64,000 nucleotides of DNA from Bacteroidota bacterium (GCA_023424015.1 JAFAEM010000006.1:1-64000), one strand, 5' to 3'. Positions 9,016-18,596 are shown, counted from the first letter of the stretch. The notes: generated from the sequence alone by a model not told the origin. Numbers and translations are program-made.

Positions 9016-11442
9016 ATGACGATCTCGTATAAATGGCTAAGTGAATACCTCCCGGTAGCTATTGAGCCCGAAAGACTTAGCCGCATTCTCACTTCAATAG
9101 GCCTGGAAGTGGAAAGCATGGACAAATATGAAGAAGTTCGCGGTGGACTAAAAGGCCTCGTGATTGGCGAAGTGCTTAACACAGAAAAACATCCGAACGC
9201 CGACAAATTAACCCTCACACGTGTAGATATTGGCAATGGAGATCCGCTCCAAATAGTTTGCGGTGCACCTAATGTAGCTGCTGGCCAGAAAGTAGTGGTT
9301 GCACCAGTTGGCACCACTATATATCCTGTCAGCGGCGAACCCCTCACCATGAAGGTGGCAAAGATCCGCAGCGTTGAAAGTTATGGGATGATATGCGCAG
9401 AAGACGAGATTGGCCTGGGCGATTCGCATGCGGGTATCATGGTTTTGCCAAATGATGCGAAAGTGGGTTCCAGCGCGGTTGAGTTTTTCAAACCATACGA
9501 AGACTGGATCTATGAAATTGGGCTCACACCCAACAGGATGGACGCTATGAGCCATTGGGGAGTGGCCCGTGATGTATGCGCATATTTATCGCACCATGAT
9601 AAAAAGGGAACAAAACCCAAATTACCATATAGCAACGGGTTCAAGGCCGACAATGTATCACTTCCTATCGAAGTGAGTGTCGAGAATCTGGCAGCCTGTC
9701 CCCGATATTCCGGTGTAAGTCTTAACAACCTTAAAATTGCCGAGTCACCTCGCTGGTTGCAGCAAAAACTAAAGGCAATAGGCCAGCGGCCCATCAACAA
9801 TATCGTTGATATCACCAACTATATTCAGCACGAAACGGGCCAGCCCCTGCATGCGTTCGACCTCGACGCAATCAGCGGTGGCAAGATCATCGTCAAGAAT
9901 TTACCCGCAGGTTCGAAGTTTATCACACTGGATGAAAAGGAAAGAAAACTTTCTGCAGATGACCTGATGATCTGCAATGAAAAAGAGGGAATGTGCATCG
10001 CGGGTGTGTTTGGCGGCCTGCATAGCGGTGTAACCACGGCTACCAAAAACATATTCCTGGAAAGCGCCTGTTTTGACCCCATATCTATTCGCAAAACATC
10101 TTTCGGTCATGGATTAAGAACCGACGCCGCTTCGAGATTTGAAAAGGGAACAGATATTTCGGCGACAGTGAATGTGTTGAAAAGAGCCGCACTGATGATC
10201 AGGGAAATTTGTGGTGGCGAAATTGCTTCGGAGATCATCGACGTTTACCCCGATCCAAAGCAAAAAGCGGAGGTTTCACTAAAGTATCATTACCTGAAAA
10301 AACTTAGCGGCAAAAATTATCATCCCGACGCAGTAAAAACAATTCTCGGCAGCCTGGGATTTGAAATTGTAAAAGAAGGCATTGATGAGATTCGTGTTGC
10401 GGTGCCTTTTCATAAACCAGACATCACCCTGCCCGCTGACCTGGTGGAAGAGATTTTGAGGATCGATGGACTTGATAATGTCATGATCCCGGAAGCGATC
10501 ACCATTACCCCCGCAGTTGAACAAAATTTTGCAATAGAGTCTTACAGGGAAAAGACCGCGGATTACCTTGTGGGTCTGGGCTTCTATGAGATAATGACCA
10601 ATTCAATCACCAACTCGGCTTATTTCAGCGAAGCGGAATTGCAGACCACGGTGAAAATGCTGAACAACCTGAGTGCGGAACTGGATGTGATGCGGCCCTC
10701 CATGCTGGAAACCGGGCTGGAAGCCATTGCATACAACCTCAATAGGAAAAATAACGACTTGCGCTTTTTTGAATTTGGCAAAACCTATAGCCAGGCAGCG
10801 CCGGGTGAATACGGGGAACGCGATCACCTTTGCCTGTACATGAGTGGTAAAACAGGCGAGGAAAGCTGGAAAAACAAACCGGTAAATGTAGATTTTTACC
10901 AATTGAAAGGTGTTGTGACCAGGGTTTTTCAGTTACTTGGCATAAAAATAGATTCATTTGAGGCCGTAACGGATGCTAAATCGGAGGCGATGATCCTGGG
11001 TAAAGTGAAAGGAAAACCGGCCGTACGAGCAGGGATTGTTCACAAAAAAGTATTGCAGCGCTTCGATATAAAGCAACCGGTGTTTTTCGCAGATATTGAC
11101 TGGAACATGGTATCAGTGCTGGCGGCTAATCAGAAACCAGCGATTCAGCCGATTCCAAAATACCCGTCCGTACAGCGTGACCTGGCAATCATCGTACCCT
11201 CACCATTGGTATATGAAGAGATCGAGAAAACCGTGCAGAAACTGAAACTAAATAAACTGCAGGGATTGAAACTATTTGATGTTTTTGAAAGTGAAAAGCT
11301 TGGAAAGGATAAAAAGTCAATGGCGGTTAATTTCATTTTTCTTGATACCGAAAAAACACTGACCGACCAGGAAATTGACGGATGGATGAACAAGATCATG
11401 CTGTCACTGGAAAAAGATCTGCAGGCAGAGATCAGGAAATAG
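9016..11442 (+). CDS. pheT: Phenylalanine--tRNA ligase beta subunit
   Basis: An 808-residue beta subunit of the bacterial alpha2-beta2 enzyme charging tRNA-Phe. Domains in order are the N-terminal region, an EMAP-type tRNA-binding domain (about 40-155), B3/B4 editing domain (about 215-380), B5 (about 405-475), the catalytic-like core and a C-terminal FDX-ACB anticodon-binding domain (about 715-808). Family motifs include NNIVDITNYI and GQPLHAFD. pheS is not in this window. The coiled-coil gene and zapA follow. Confidence 0.96.
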   Translation: MTISYKWLSEYLPVAIEPERLSRILTSIGLEVESMDKYEEVRGGLKGLVIGEVLNTEKHPNADKLTLTRVDIGNGDPLQIVCGAPNVAAGQKVVVAPVGTTIYPVSGEPLTMKVAKIRSVESYGMICAEDEIGLGDSHAGIMVLPNDAKVGSSAVEFFKPYEDWIYEIGLTPNRMDAMSHWGVARDVCAYLSHHDKKGTKPKLPYSNGFKADNVSLPIEVSVENLAACPRYSGVSLNNLKIAESPRWLQQKLKAIGQRPINNIVDITNYIQHETGQPLHAFDLDAISGGKIIVKNLPAGSKFITLDEKERKLSADDLMICNEKEGMCIAGVFGGLHSGVTTATKNIFLESACFDPISIRKTSFGHGLRTDAASRFEKGTDISATVNVLKRAALMIREICGGEIASEIIDVYPDPKQKAEVSLKYHYLKKLSGKNYHPDAVKTILGSLGFEIVKEGIDEIRVAVPFHKPDITLPADLVEEILRIDGLDNVMIPEAITITPAVEQNFAIESYREKTADYLVGLGFYEIMTNSITNSAYFSEAELQTTVKMLNNLSAELDVMRPSMLETGLEAIAYNLNRKNNDLRFFEFGKTYSQAAPGEYGERDHLCLYMSGKTGEESWKNKPVNVDFYQLKGVVTRVFQLLGIKIDSFEAVTDAKSEAMILGKVKGKPAVRAGIVHKKVLQRFDIKQPVFFADIDWNMVSVLAANQKPAIQPIPKYPSVQRDLAIIVPSPLVYEEIEKTVQKLKLNKLQGLKLFDVFESEKLGKDKKSMAVNFIFLDTEKTLTDQEIDGWMNKIMLSLEKDLQAEIRK

Positions 11443-11474
11443 CGTACGTTTATTAACCTGTCAATGTGCAAACC

Positions 11475-11762
11475 ATGAATGCGACCGAACAACATTTAAA
11501 AAGGATACAGGAAAAGGTTCAGCATTTGCTAAAGCAGCATGCCGCACTTCAAAAGGAAAATGATGCATTGAAGGAGGAACTCGAGGCTTTAAAAAAGGAA
11601 GCTGCACTTTCCCAGGAAAATTCCGCTTTGCTCCGGCAACGGATGGAGATCCTGAAGTATAGCAATAATGAAATGGATGACGAAGAGAAGAAGCAATTTG
11701 AAAAACGGATCAATACGTATATCAGGGAAATCGATCGCTGTATCGCGATGCTGAGCCAGTGA
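11475..11762 (+). CDS. Small coiled-coil protein upstream of zapA
   Basis: 95 residues, almost entirely alpha-helical heptads: QHLLKQHAALQKENDALKEE and following, up to about residue 60, with a second helix at 66-95. The ATG at 11475 is preferred over the GTG at 11466. Its place between pheT and zapA suggests a cell-division role, perhaps a functional analogue of ZapB, which is a small coiled coil that pairs with ZapA. That is inference from context only; the sequence has no diagnostic motif. Confidence 0.75.
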   Translation: MNATEQHLKRIQEKVQHLLKQHAALQKENDALKEELEALKKEAALSQENSALLRQRMEILKYSNNEMDDEEKKQFEKRINTYIREIDRCIAMLSQ

Positions 11763-12017
11763 TCAAACCCTCTTGACGAGATGCACTTTCATTTTTTCCG
11801 CCCCCTGCGTTAGTTCAAGCACATATTTACCATATGGCAGATCATCCAGTCCACGCCAGTCTACACGGCTTTGGTTGACCGGCACTTCGCGTTCCAGTGT
11901 ACTGCATACACTGCCTTTTTCATCTTTCAGGATTCCTTTGAGTGCACAGTCGTTGTGACTAACTAATTCAAGGTGTAGGGCATCAATAAAGTTTGATGAC
12001 TTAATTTTGGCAAACAT
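11763..12017 (-). CDS. Conserved-looking 84-residue protein of unknown function
   Basis: An antisense-oriented gene placed between the coiled-coil gene and zapA, ending directly against the coiled-coil stop codon. The start MFAKIKSSNFIDALH has no signal peptide. The C-terminal half (DLPYGKYVLELTQGAEKMKV) looks like a short beta-sandwich, similar in flavour to T9SS C-terminal domains, but without a signal peptide export is unlikely. I do not recognise the family. Codon use looks coding. Confidence 0.6.
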   Translation of the reverse strand: MFAKIKSSNFIDALHLELVSHNDCALKGILKDEKGSVCSTLEREVPVNQSRVDWRGLDDLPYGKYVLELTQGAEKMKVHLVKRV

Positions 12018-12138
12018 GGGCTAGCTTTTTGGCATTGAACGACATCTTCCAAGGGTCGAATCAGTATGTATAAAGTCCAGTCAGGTCTGATATCAATAAG
12101 TCATCCAAATTAAAAAGACTTTTTTAAAATAGCAAGTT

Positions 12139-12420
12139 ATGGATCAACTAATTGCAGCAACCGTCGTAATAGCCGACCGTAACTACCGTATCAAACTCCA
12201 TCCTAAAGATGAGGAAACTGTTCGCCGTACGGTGAAAATCATCAATGATAAGATCATCGAATACAAAACCCAGTTTGCCGGAAAAGATATGCAGGACTAT
12301 ATCGCTATGGTATTGATCTGGCTGGCCACCGAGCAGCAGGCGGGGAATTCGGATATTCACCAGGATCTTTTATCCGAAAAATTAAATAGCATTGAAAAAT
12401 TACTCGATGCCAGGAATTAA
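12139..12420 (+). CDS. zapA: Cell division protein ZapA
   Basis: 93 residues, the usual ZapA length. ZapA bundles FtsZ filaments at the division ring. The N-terminal beta part (VVIADRNYRIKLHPKDEETV) is followed by a helix containing IINDKIIEYKTQFAGKDMQD and then a second helix for tetramerisation. The position between pheT/coiled-coil gene and rny supports the call. Confidence 0.87.
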   Translation: MDQLIAATVVIADRNYRIKLHPKDEETVRRTVKIINDKIIEYKTQFAGKDMQDYIAMVLIWLATEQQAGNSDIHQDLLSEKLNSIEKLLDARN

Positions 12421-12752
12421 TGATTAGGAATCATTGCTGTCCGGAATAAAACTTTGGATTGTTGTCAAAACCCTTGACCCGCGCGGCTTCTATGACTTTT
12501 ACTTTTACAGGGGCTTTGTTTTATTTTTCCTGGAGACTGTTCCCCTCGCTGGTCGTAGATCAAATGTCACGAAGTGTCAGGAAACCACAGCGACATAGCG
12601 GACACGGCGGAGTATTAGCATCATGTCCTGTTCTCCATATCAGATTTTTTAACGCGCAAACCCCTTTCGCTGTGCTCGCCGTGCCCGCCGTGGTTTATAG
12701 TACTCCATAGTTCCCGGGGTAATAATGATTACAAATTCCTCTCAACCAAAAT
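12421..12752. other. 332-nt spacer with large imperfect inverted repeat
   Basis: No convincing gene is present. Two arms at 12580-12615 and 12667-12707 are inverted copies of one sequence (GAAACCACAGCGACATAGCG against CGCTGTGCTCGCCGTGCCCG and flanks); most mismatches are transitions compatible with G-U pairs, so a long RNA hairpin is possible. The upstream part (12421-12560) also has a GGGG...CCCC pairing and TACTTTTA, close to a -7 box. In Enterobacteria 6S RNA lies beside zapA, so a small RNA here is conceivable but not shown. Confidence 0.5.
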
Positions 12753-13175
12753 CTACTTCCGGTGCAGCTTAAACGTCCTCGCTGTTGTATTGGAGGGCTT
12801 TGACTTTGATTTAAGATCGATGGCAACGATTCCCACCTCGCTGAAGGCAATATTGGAAATGGTGACATTGATGGGAGAAGTGGTCCCGGACACATTCTGA
12901 GTGGAAAGTACGCTGTTATCAGCTTCTCTTCTGAACACCACGGTGCCTTCTACCCCCTGGGCAGGCATTTTAGATTTGATCTCCAATTTGAAATCATAAC
13001 TGGCACCCAGGGCCTTGGCAAAGCTGCTGCCGGGGTCCGGATCAATCCCGATCGACAAATTTTCCTCCGTAGGTGCGGGTGGATTGGTACCGCCTCCGCC
13101 ACCCTTGGAACAACTAATAGACACAAGGGAAAACAACAGTATCGTAACAGCAGCTTTAATTGTAGAAAATTGCAT
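12753..13175 (-). CDS. Hypothetical lipoprotein, glycine-rich linker
   Basis: 140 residues with a lipoprotein signal: MQFSTIKAAVTILLFSLVSI then S-C at the lipobox, followed by SKGGGGG, a likely flexible tether. The rest is predicted beta-rich (VEGTVVFRREADNSVLSTQN, VNVTISNIAF-like stretches), fitting an immunoglobulin-like fold. Family not recognised. It is transcribed away from rny. Confidence 0.75.
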   Translation of the reverse strand: MQFSTIKAAVTILLFSLVSISCSKGGGGGTNPPAPTEENLSIGIDPDPGSSFAKALGASYDFKLEIKSKMPAQGVEGTVVFRREADNSVLSTQNVSGTTSPINVTISNIAFSEVGIVAIDLKSKSKPSNTTARTFKLHRK

Positions 13176-13279
13176 CGCAGTTGGTTAAGTGAGATATGGA
13201 AAGTTAGTAAGAAAAATCGGTCCGTACGCCAAATACGCTACCCCCCGCAGCTTATTTTTATGCATTAGTTTCCGTTTTG

Positions 13280-13287
13280 TATCTTCG
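13280..13287 (+). promoter_or_regulatory. Probable rny -7 box
   Basis: TATCTTCG lies 87 nt before the rny start. It is the same box variant as at pyrD and pheT. Confidence 0.45.
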
Positions 13288-13374
13288 CCTACTACCTGTT
13301 TAGAATCAGTTATATGGCTGAGAATGATGGGAAAATTAAGTCAATGATTTCGGAAAATATTAAACAAAAAATTC

Positions 13375-14940
13375 ATGGATCTCAATGTAATATCAATCAT
13401 AATTGGTGTTGCCGCACTTATAATAGGCGTCATCGCAGGCAAATTCATTTTTGCCAAAAACACACAGAAAAGAATTGAAGAAGCTGAACTGCAATCCAAA
13501 AATATCCTTAAAGAAGCCGAATTAAGAGCAGAAACCGTCCGCAAAGAGAAAGAACTTGAAGTAAAAGAAAAATTCATTCAGCTAAAAGCCGCGCACGACA
13601 AGGAAGTAAACGACCGCAACAGGAAGATCAACGAAAGCGAAAACAGGATAAGGCAGAAAGAACAGTCGATAGGCCAGAAAGAAGCCAATCTCGAAAAGCA
13701 GGTGAAGGAAAATGAAGCGATCAAAGAAAACCTGAATCGCCAGATCGACCTGGTAAATATCAAGCGTAGCGAACTGGAAAAGCACCAGGAAGAGCATATC
13801 CGCCGCCTGGAAAAGATAGCCGGGCTTTCTGCCGAGGAAGCCAAGGCACAACTGGTTGAAAGCCTGAAACATGAGGCCAATACCCAGGCCCTTGTACTGC
13901 AACAGGAGATTATTGAAGAAGCCAAGCAAAAAGCTAATAAGGAGGCCCGCAAGATCATCATCCAGACCATCCAGCGGACAGCTGCCGAACAGGCTATTGA
14001 AAACTCCATTACGGTTTTCAACCTCGAAAGTGATGAGATCAAAGGCCAGATCATCGGTCGTGAAGGCCGGAATATCCGCGCCCTGGAAGCCGCTACCGGT
14101 GTGGATCTGATCGTGGATGACACTCCTGAAGCGATTATCCTTTCCAGCTTTGATCCCCTTCGTCGTGAGATCGCAAGGCTGAGTTTGCAGCGCTTGGTAA
14201 CTGATGGTCGTATCCACCCTGCCCGTATCGAGGAAGTGGTGGAGAAAACACGTAAACAGATCGAGGACCAGGTGATGGAGATCGGTGAAAGAACTGTGAT
14301 CGAACTCGGTATTCACGGGCTGCATAAAGAACTGGTACGGATGGTGGGAAGGATGCGCTTCCGTTCGTCGTACGGACAAAACTTGTTGATGCACAGCCGT
14401 GAAACCGCCAATCTTTGCGCAACAATGGCTGCTGAACTGGGTCTGAATCCCAAACTGGCCAAAAGAGCTGGTCTGCTCCACGATATTGGAAAAGTACCTG
14501 ATGAGGAAAGCGAATTGAGTCATGCCCTGCTTGGAGCTAAACTGGCTGAAAAATATGGTGAAAACCCCGCGGTGGTCAATGCAATAGGTGCCCACCACGA
14601 TGAAATGGAAATGCAATACGTGATCGCCCCCATAGTACAGGCCTGCGACGCCATCAGTGGAGCCCGCCCCGGAGCAAGGCGGGAGATCATGCAGCAATAC
14701 CTGCAACGGATCAAAGACCTTGAAAACCTGGCTATGACCTATCCTGGCGTAGAAAAGGCATACGCGATCCAGGCAGGACGTGAATTGCGCGTTATCGTTG
14801 AGTCTGAAAAAGTTACCGATGGCGACTCCGACAAACTATCCTTTGAGATCGCTCAAAAGATACAGACTGAAATGACTTTCCCGGGCCAGATCAAGGTTAC
14901 TGTGATCCGCGAGAAAAGGGCCGTGAATATTGCCCGATAA
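13375..14940 (+). CDS. rny: Ribonuclease Y
   Basis: A 521-residue membrane-anchored endoribonuclease initiating mRNA decay. A single N-terminal membrane helix (about residues 4-24) is followed by a long charged coiled coil (about 30-200), the KH domain with GREGRNIRALEAATG near residue 225, and an HD domain containing LLHDIGKVPDE and AHHDE. All hallmarks are intact and length is normal. It begins a unit with its own promoter box upstream. Confidence 0.95.
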   Translation: MDLNVISIIIGVAALIIGVIAGKFIFAKNTQKRIEEAELQSKNILKEAELRAETVRKEKELEVKEKFIQLKAAHDKEVNDRNRKINESENRIRQKEQSIGQKEANLEKQVKENEAIKENLNRQIDLVNIKRSELEKHQEEHIRRLEKIAGLSAEEAKAQLVESLKHEANTQALVLQQEIIEEAKQKANKEARKIIIQTIQRTAAEQAIENSITVFNLESDEIKGQIIGREGRNIRALEAATGVDLIVDDTPEAIILSSFDPLRREIARLSLQRLVTDGRIHPARIEEVVEKTRKQIEDQVMEIGERTVIELGIHGLHKELVRMVGRMRFRSSYGQNLLMHSRETANLCATMAAELGLNPKLAKRAGLLHDIGKVPDEESELSHALLGAKLAEKYGENPAVVNAIGAHHDEMEMQYVIAPIVQACDAISGARPGARREIMQQYLQRIKDLENLAMTYPGVEKAYAIQAGRELRVIVESEKVTDGDSDKLSFEIAQKIQTEMTFPGQIKVTVIREKRAVNIAR

Positions 14941-15042
14941 ACAAATCGGATACAGGGGAATGGGTGTCGGGAAGCAGGGGAAAAACGATCATATTAATCT
15001 GTATTAACCCTGGTTCCTGAGAGTATTATCTTTCAAAATAGA

Positions 15043-15074
15043 TTTGGTATATCCCGGCCTGACTATTACCTTTG
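15043..15074 (+). promoter_or_regulatory. Strong Bacteroidota promoter for rplS
   Basis: TTTG at 15043-15046, a 20-nt spacer and TACCTTTG at 15067-15074 match the TTTG / TAnnTTTG consensus exactly. The rplS ATG is at 15096, leaving a leader of about 15 nt. Confidence 0.8.
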
Positions 15075-15095
15075 CCGTCCTTAAAAATACTAGTC

Positions 15096-15470
15096 ATGAA
15101 CGCTATAGATTATGTACATGAGCAGCTGAGTAACAAGAAAAAGCATCCTTCTTTCAAGGCTGGTGACAATATTACTGTCAATTACAAGATCATTGAAGGA
15201 AACAAGGAGCGTATCCAGTCGTTTAAAGGTGATGTGATCAAGATCCAGGGTACCGGCTTCACCTCCAGCTTTACAGTGCGCAAAATCTCTGATGGCGTAG
15301 GTGTTGAGCGTGTGTTCCCTTTTGCATCTCCCAATGTGGATTCCATTGTATTGAACAAAACCGGTAATGTACGCCGCGCTAAATTGTTCTACCAGCGTAA
15401 GCGTAGTGGTAAAAGTGCCAGGATCCGTGAAAAACGCCAGGCTGTGGCAACCACTGAAGCTGCAAAATAA
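15096..15470 (+). CDS. rplS: 50S ribosomal protein L19
   Basis: 124 residues from the ATG at 15096; an in-frame TTG at 15072 overlaps the promoter box and cannot be used by the transcript. Typical L19 features are FKAGDNITVNYKIIEG, RIQSFKGDVIKIQG and a basic C-terminal segment (AKLFYQRKRSGKSARIREKR). It lies alone with its own promoter and terminator. Confidence 0.95.
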   Translation: MNAIDYVHEQLSNKKKHPSFKAGDNITVNYKIIEGNKERIQSFKGDVIKIQGTGFTSSFTVRKISDGVGVERVFPFASPNVDSIVLNKTGNVRRAKLFYQRKRSGKSARIREKRQAVATTEAAK

Positions 15471-15496
15471 ACTGTCGCAATATTTAAATTTAACTG

Positions 15497-15524
15497 ATCC
15501 CCTGCCTTTGGCAGGGGATTTTTG
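15497..15524 (+). terminator. Intrinsic terminator after rplS
   Basis: A perfect 10-bp stem ATCCCCTGCC / GGCAGGGGAT with a TTT loop is followed by a T-run. It lies 27 nt after the rplS stop codon. Confidence 0.9.
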
Positions 15525-15681
15525 TTTCATCATGGGCTTCGCCGCGTTTGAAAAAACTCTTTTCTACCTTAATCCAAACAGGACAGCGGAACACTGTTCC
15601 CCAGCAAGAATAAGAAACGGAGTTCTGTATTTCGATAATTTTGGGGCGATCTTTTTTGATTCTTTTGATTATAGTTATCCT

Positions 15682-15689
15682 TATCTTTG
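15682..15689 (+). promoter_or_regulatory. Probable tatA -7 box
   Basis: TATCTTTG exactly matches TAnnTTTG and lies 20 nt before the ATG at 15709. A TTTTTTG at about 15653-15659 is a possible -33 element, with a slightly long spacer. Confidence 0.6.
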
Positions 15690-15708
15690 GAGTCTAATCT
15701 GTTATATC

Positions 15709-15909
15709 ATGACATATCCATATTTGTTAGGCGTGTTGGGTACAAACGAGATCATCATTATCCTGATCATCGTTTTGTTGCTGTTTGGTGGCCGTAAAAT
15801 TCCTGAGCTGATGAGAGGCCTCGGCAAAGGCGTTCGTGAATTCAATGATGCCAAGTCGAATGTGAAGAAAGAAATTGAAGAAAGCGCTAACGATATCAAG
15901 ACTACCTAG
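15709..15909 (+). CDS. tatA: Twin-arginine translocase subunit TatA/TatE
   Basis: 66 residues from the ATG at 15709, which directly follows a promoter box. The membrane helix IIIILIIVLLLFGG is followed by the hinge RKIPELMRGLGKGVREF and an amphipathic, charged tail, the classic TatA layout. The F-G hinge is intact. No tatC is in the window. gatA follows after 53 nt. Confidence 0.92.
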   Translation: MTYPYLLGVLGTNEIIIILIIVLLLFGGRKIPELMRGLGKGVREFNDAKSNVKKEIEESANDIKTT

Positions 15910-15962
15910 GATATCAACTTCAACGACTCTCTCCTTCTTTATTGACATAAGAATAACCGCTT

Positions 15963-17405
15963 TTGTTTGAGTTCATTTCTATTGAACATTACCATTCCCA
16001 ATTAAGGGAAGGCAGGACTTCCTGTATACAGGCTGTAGAACATTACCTGGAACAAATCCGCGTGTACCGCCATTTGAATGCTTTTGTGCATGTATATGCG
16101 GAAGAGGCGATGGAAGCTGCCAGGCGGCTTGATGCGAAAAGAGCTGCAGGTAAACCTCTTGGCAGGTTGCATGGGGTTATCATCGGCATCAAAGACGTGA
16201 TAGCTTATAAAGATCACCCACTCACCGCCGCCTCACGCATTTTAAAAAACGATAACCAGGATTTCATTTCTATTTATTCTGCAACAGCAATTGAACGGTT
16301 GTTGGCTGAAGAGGCGATCATTATTGGTAGTCTTAACTGTGATGAATTTGCGATGGGTTCTACCAATGAGAACTCGGCGTATGGGAAAGTGCTAAACGCG
16401 ATGGATGAAACCCGTGTTCCCGGAGGGTCTTCGGGTGGTTCAGCCGTAGCGGTTCAAAGTGGCTGCTGTATGATCTCACTGGGCAGCGATACCGGTGGAT
16501 CGGTTAGGCAGCCAGCCGATTTCTGCGGCGTGATCGGGCTGAAGCCGACTTATGGACGGATCTCGCGTTATGGTCTTATCGCCTATGCTTCTTCTTTTGA
16601 CCAGATCGGCATTTTTGGAAGGGCTGTATTTGACGTAGCTGTGGCGCTGCAGGTAATGGCGGGAGCGGATGATTTTGACAGTACCGTTTCGCATATGCCA
16701 ATTGATGACTATTCAGGCAAGTATACAAAAGACCCGGATAAAAAATACAGGATCGCCTGGTTCCCCGAGGCGGTTGACCATCCCAGTCTTGACCCCGAAA
16801 TCGCCGATGCCATAAAAAAGCAGCTGGATGGACTGGAAAAGCAGGGACATATAGTGGCACCCGTCCGGTTTGACCTGATCGACCATATCGTGCCAGCTTA
16901 CTATGTTCTCACAACTGCTGAGGCCTCGTCCAATCTTTCCCGCTATGATGGCGTGAAATTCGGCTATCGCCATTCCAATGCTACCGACCTGAACCTGCTT
17001 TACAAACAGAGCCGCTCGGAGGGCTTTGGTAAAGAGGTCAAGCGCCGGATTATGCTTGGTACCTTTGTGCTGAGCGCCGGGTATTTCGACGCCTACTTCA
17101 CACGTGCTCAAAAAGTTAGAAAATTGTTATTTGACAAAACCCAACTGATTTTCAACGATTTCGACCTTATTTTTCTGCCTACAGCGCCTACTCCCGCCTT
17201 TAAAATCGGCGAGAAAATAAACGACCCAATTGCCATGTATATAGCTGATATTTATACAGTTATGGCTAATTTAGTGGGTATTCCCGCGATTTCCCTTCCA
17301 TTATTCAAACACAGTACTGGCATGCCTTTTGGCGTGCAGGTGATGTCAAACCGGTTTAAAGAGTTAGATTTGCTCCACATTTCGAACCAGCTGCTGACCC
17401 ATTAA
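15963..17405 (+). CDS. gatA: Asp/Glu-tRNA amidotransferase subunit A
   Basis: 480 residues. GatA hydrolyses glutamine to supply ammonia for converting misacylated Glu-tRNA-Gln or Asp-tRNA-Asn. The amidase triad is visible: K77 in IGIKDV, cis-Ser156 in GGSSGGS and nucleophile Ser180 in GSDTGGSVRQPA. No upstream ATG exists in frame; TTG at 15963 (then FEFISIEHYHSQL) gives the family-typical N-terminus. gatB and gatC are not nearby, as is common in Bacteroidota. Confidence 0.95.
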   Translation: MFEFISIEHYHSQLREGRTSCIQAVEHYLEQIRVYRHLNAFVHVYAEEAMEAARRLDAKRAAGKPLGRLHGVIIGIKDVIAYKDHPLTAASRILKNDNQDFISIYSATAIERLLAEEAIIIGSLNCDEFAMGSTNENSAYGKVLNAMDETRVPGGSSGGSAVAVQSGCCMISLGSDTGGSVRQPADFCGVIGLKPTYGRISRYGLIAYASSFDQIGIFGRAVFDVAVALQVMAGADDFDSTVSHMPIDDYSGKYTKDPDKKYRIAWFPEAVDHPSLDPEIADAIKKQLDGLEKQGHIVAPVRFDLIDHIVPAYYVLTTAEASSNLSRYDGVKFGYRHSNATDLNLLYKQSRSEGFGKEVKRRIMLGTFVLSAGYFDAYFTRAQKVRKLLFDKTQLIFNDFDLIFLPTAPTPAFKIGEKINDPIAMYIADIYTVMANLVGIPAISLPLFKHSTGMPFGVQVMSNRFKELDLLHISNQLLTH

Positions 17406-17492
17406 GAGTGATCCAACTCCCGGCCGAACCGTCCTAAAAAACTGAGCCCCAACGGAAGTGAGGGTATCTTTTTTTATTAAAATTTCGCTGTG

Positions 17493-18542
17493 ATGTTTAT
17501 TAAAATTGGGATTTCGTGTATTATCGCCATCGCCTCCACCGCTGGTTACGCAAACAATGAAACAGGTTATACTCCTGCTTCCGACACCCTGGATATTCTG
17601 GATAAGGACTCAGTCAGTCAGCCCCTGGCCGACCCAAAAGATGAGTTTAGGGACCTTTTTACAAACCGGAACGACGAGAATATCAATATTACCCAGCTCA
17701 ATCCCCTTGCCATCAATTTCGTAGAGGGTTATATCGACAGTCACAGTAAGATGCTGACCAACCTGAAATCGAAGGCCCGTCCCTATTTTGATAAGATCGA
17801 CGCTATACTGGATAAACACGGATTGCCCAGGGAGCTGAAATACCTGGCCGTGATCGAATCGCAACTCAAGTCAAATGCCCGTTCATGGGCCGGCGCTGTA
17901 GGTCCCTGGCAACTGATGCCCGCTACTGGCCGTAATCTTGGCCTGCGGATCAACCGCTCGGTGGATGAAAGAAGAGATATAACTAAAAGCACCCATGCTG
18001 CCGCAAAATACCTGAACAGCCTGTATAAACTGTATGGCGACTGGTTGCTGGTGATCGCTGCTTATAACGGCGGACCCGGTAAGGTGAACTCAGCGATAAA
18101 AAGAAGTGGTAGTCGTGATTTTTGGACCCTCCAGAAATACCTGCCTGCAGAATCCAGAAAGCACGTAAAGAAATTCATTGCTACCCATTATATCATGGAA
18201 GGTAGCGGGGGACTGACCACTTTAACTAAAAAGGAGACTGCGAATTATCTTCAGGCCGTCAAAACAGCAACGGTTGTTCCCGAAGAGGAGGATTGTACAA
18301 TTGTAAAAACAATCAACGGCCGTTATATCGCCTCTATCATTGTAAAGCATGTAGACATGGAGATGGCCGATTTCGAGAAGATCAATCCTAATTTTGACAA
18401 CCAGGTCGCTACGGCAGGAAAATATGATATGAGGCTGCCGGAAGAAAAGATGAACCAGTTTTTGTCGAAAAAAATTCAGATCCTTAAAGAATCCATTGAT
18501 TTGTTATTAAGCCCCGACGCATCAGTTTCCAGTTCCCGCTAA
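17493..18542 (+). CDS. Membrane-bound lytic transglycosylase, MltD-like
   Basis: 349 residues. A signal-like N-terminus (FIKIGISCIIAIASTAGYAN) is followed by an SLT domain from about residue 98. Catalytic Glu122 lies in AVIESQLKSNA, and GAVGPWQLMPATG and AAYNGGPGKV are family motifs. It cleaves peptidoglycan with formation of 1,6-anhydromuramic ends. The C-terminal part (about 265-345) looks like a divergent LysM-type binding module. The GTG at 17490 is an equally possible start. A terminator follows. Confidence 0.9.
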   Translation: MFIKIGISCIIAIASTAGYANNETGYTPASDTLDILDKDSVSQPLADPKDEFRDLFTNRNDENINITQLNPLAINFVEGYIDSHSKMLTNLKSKARPYFDKIDAILDKHGLPRELKYLAVIESQLKSNARSWAGAVGPWQLMPATGRNLGLRINRSVDERRDITKSTHAAAKYLNSLYKLYGDWLLVIAAYNGGPGKVNSAIKRSGSRDFWTLQKYLPAESRKHVKKFIATHYIMEGSGGLTTLTKKETANYLQAVKTATVVPEEEDCTIVKTINGRYIASIIVKHVDMEMADFEKINPNFDNQVATAGKYDMRLPEEKMNQFLSKKIQILKESIDLLLSPDASVSSSR

Positions 18543-18560
18543 TTGGAATAAAAGATATTC

Positions 18561-18596
18561 AACCGGCTTTATGCGATGCGTAAAGCCGGTTTTTAT
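18561..18596 (+). terminator. Intrinsic terminator after the lytic transglycosylase
   Basis: Stem ACCGGCTTTA / TAAAGCCGGT with a 9-nt loop, followed by TTTTTATT. Confidence 0.88.

Noticed and set aside
12459..12710. 83-codon frame in the zapA-rny spacer
   Set aside because: It runs through the inverted repeat and has no protein-like features.
13582..14706. 374-codon minus-strand open frame across rny
   Set aside because: It is the antisense of the conserved rny KH/HD region, has no recognisable domain and arises from codon bias.
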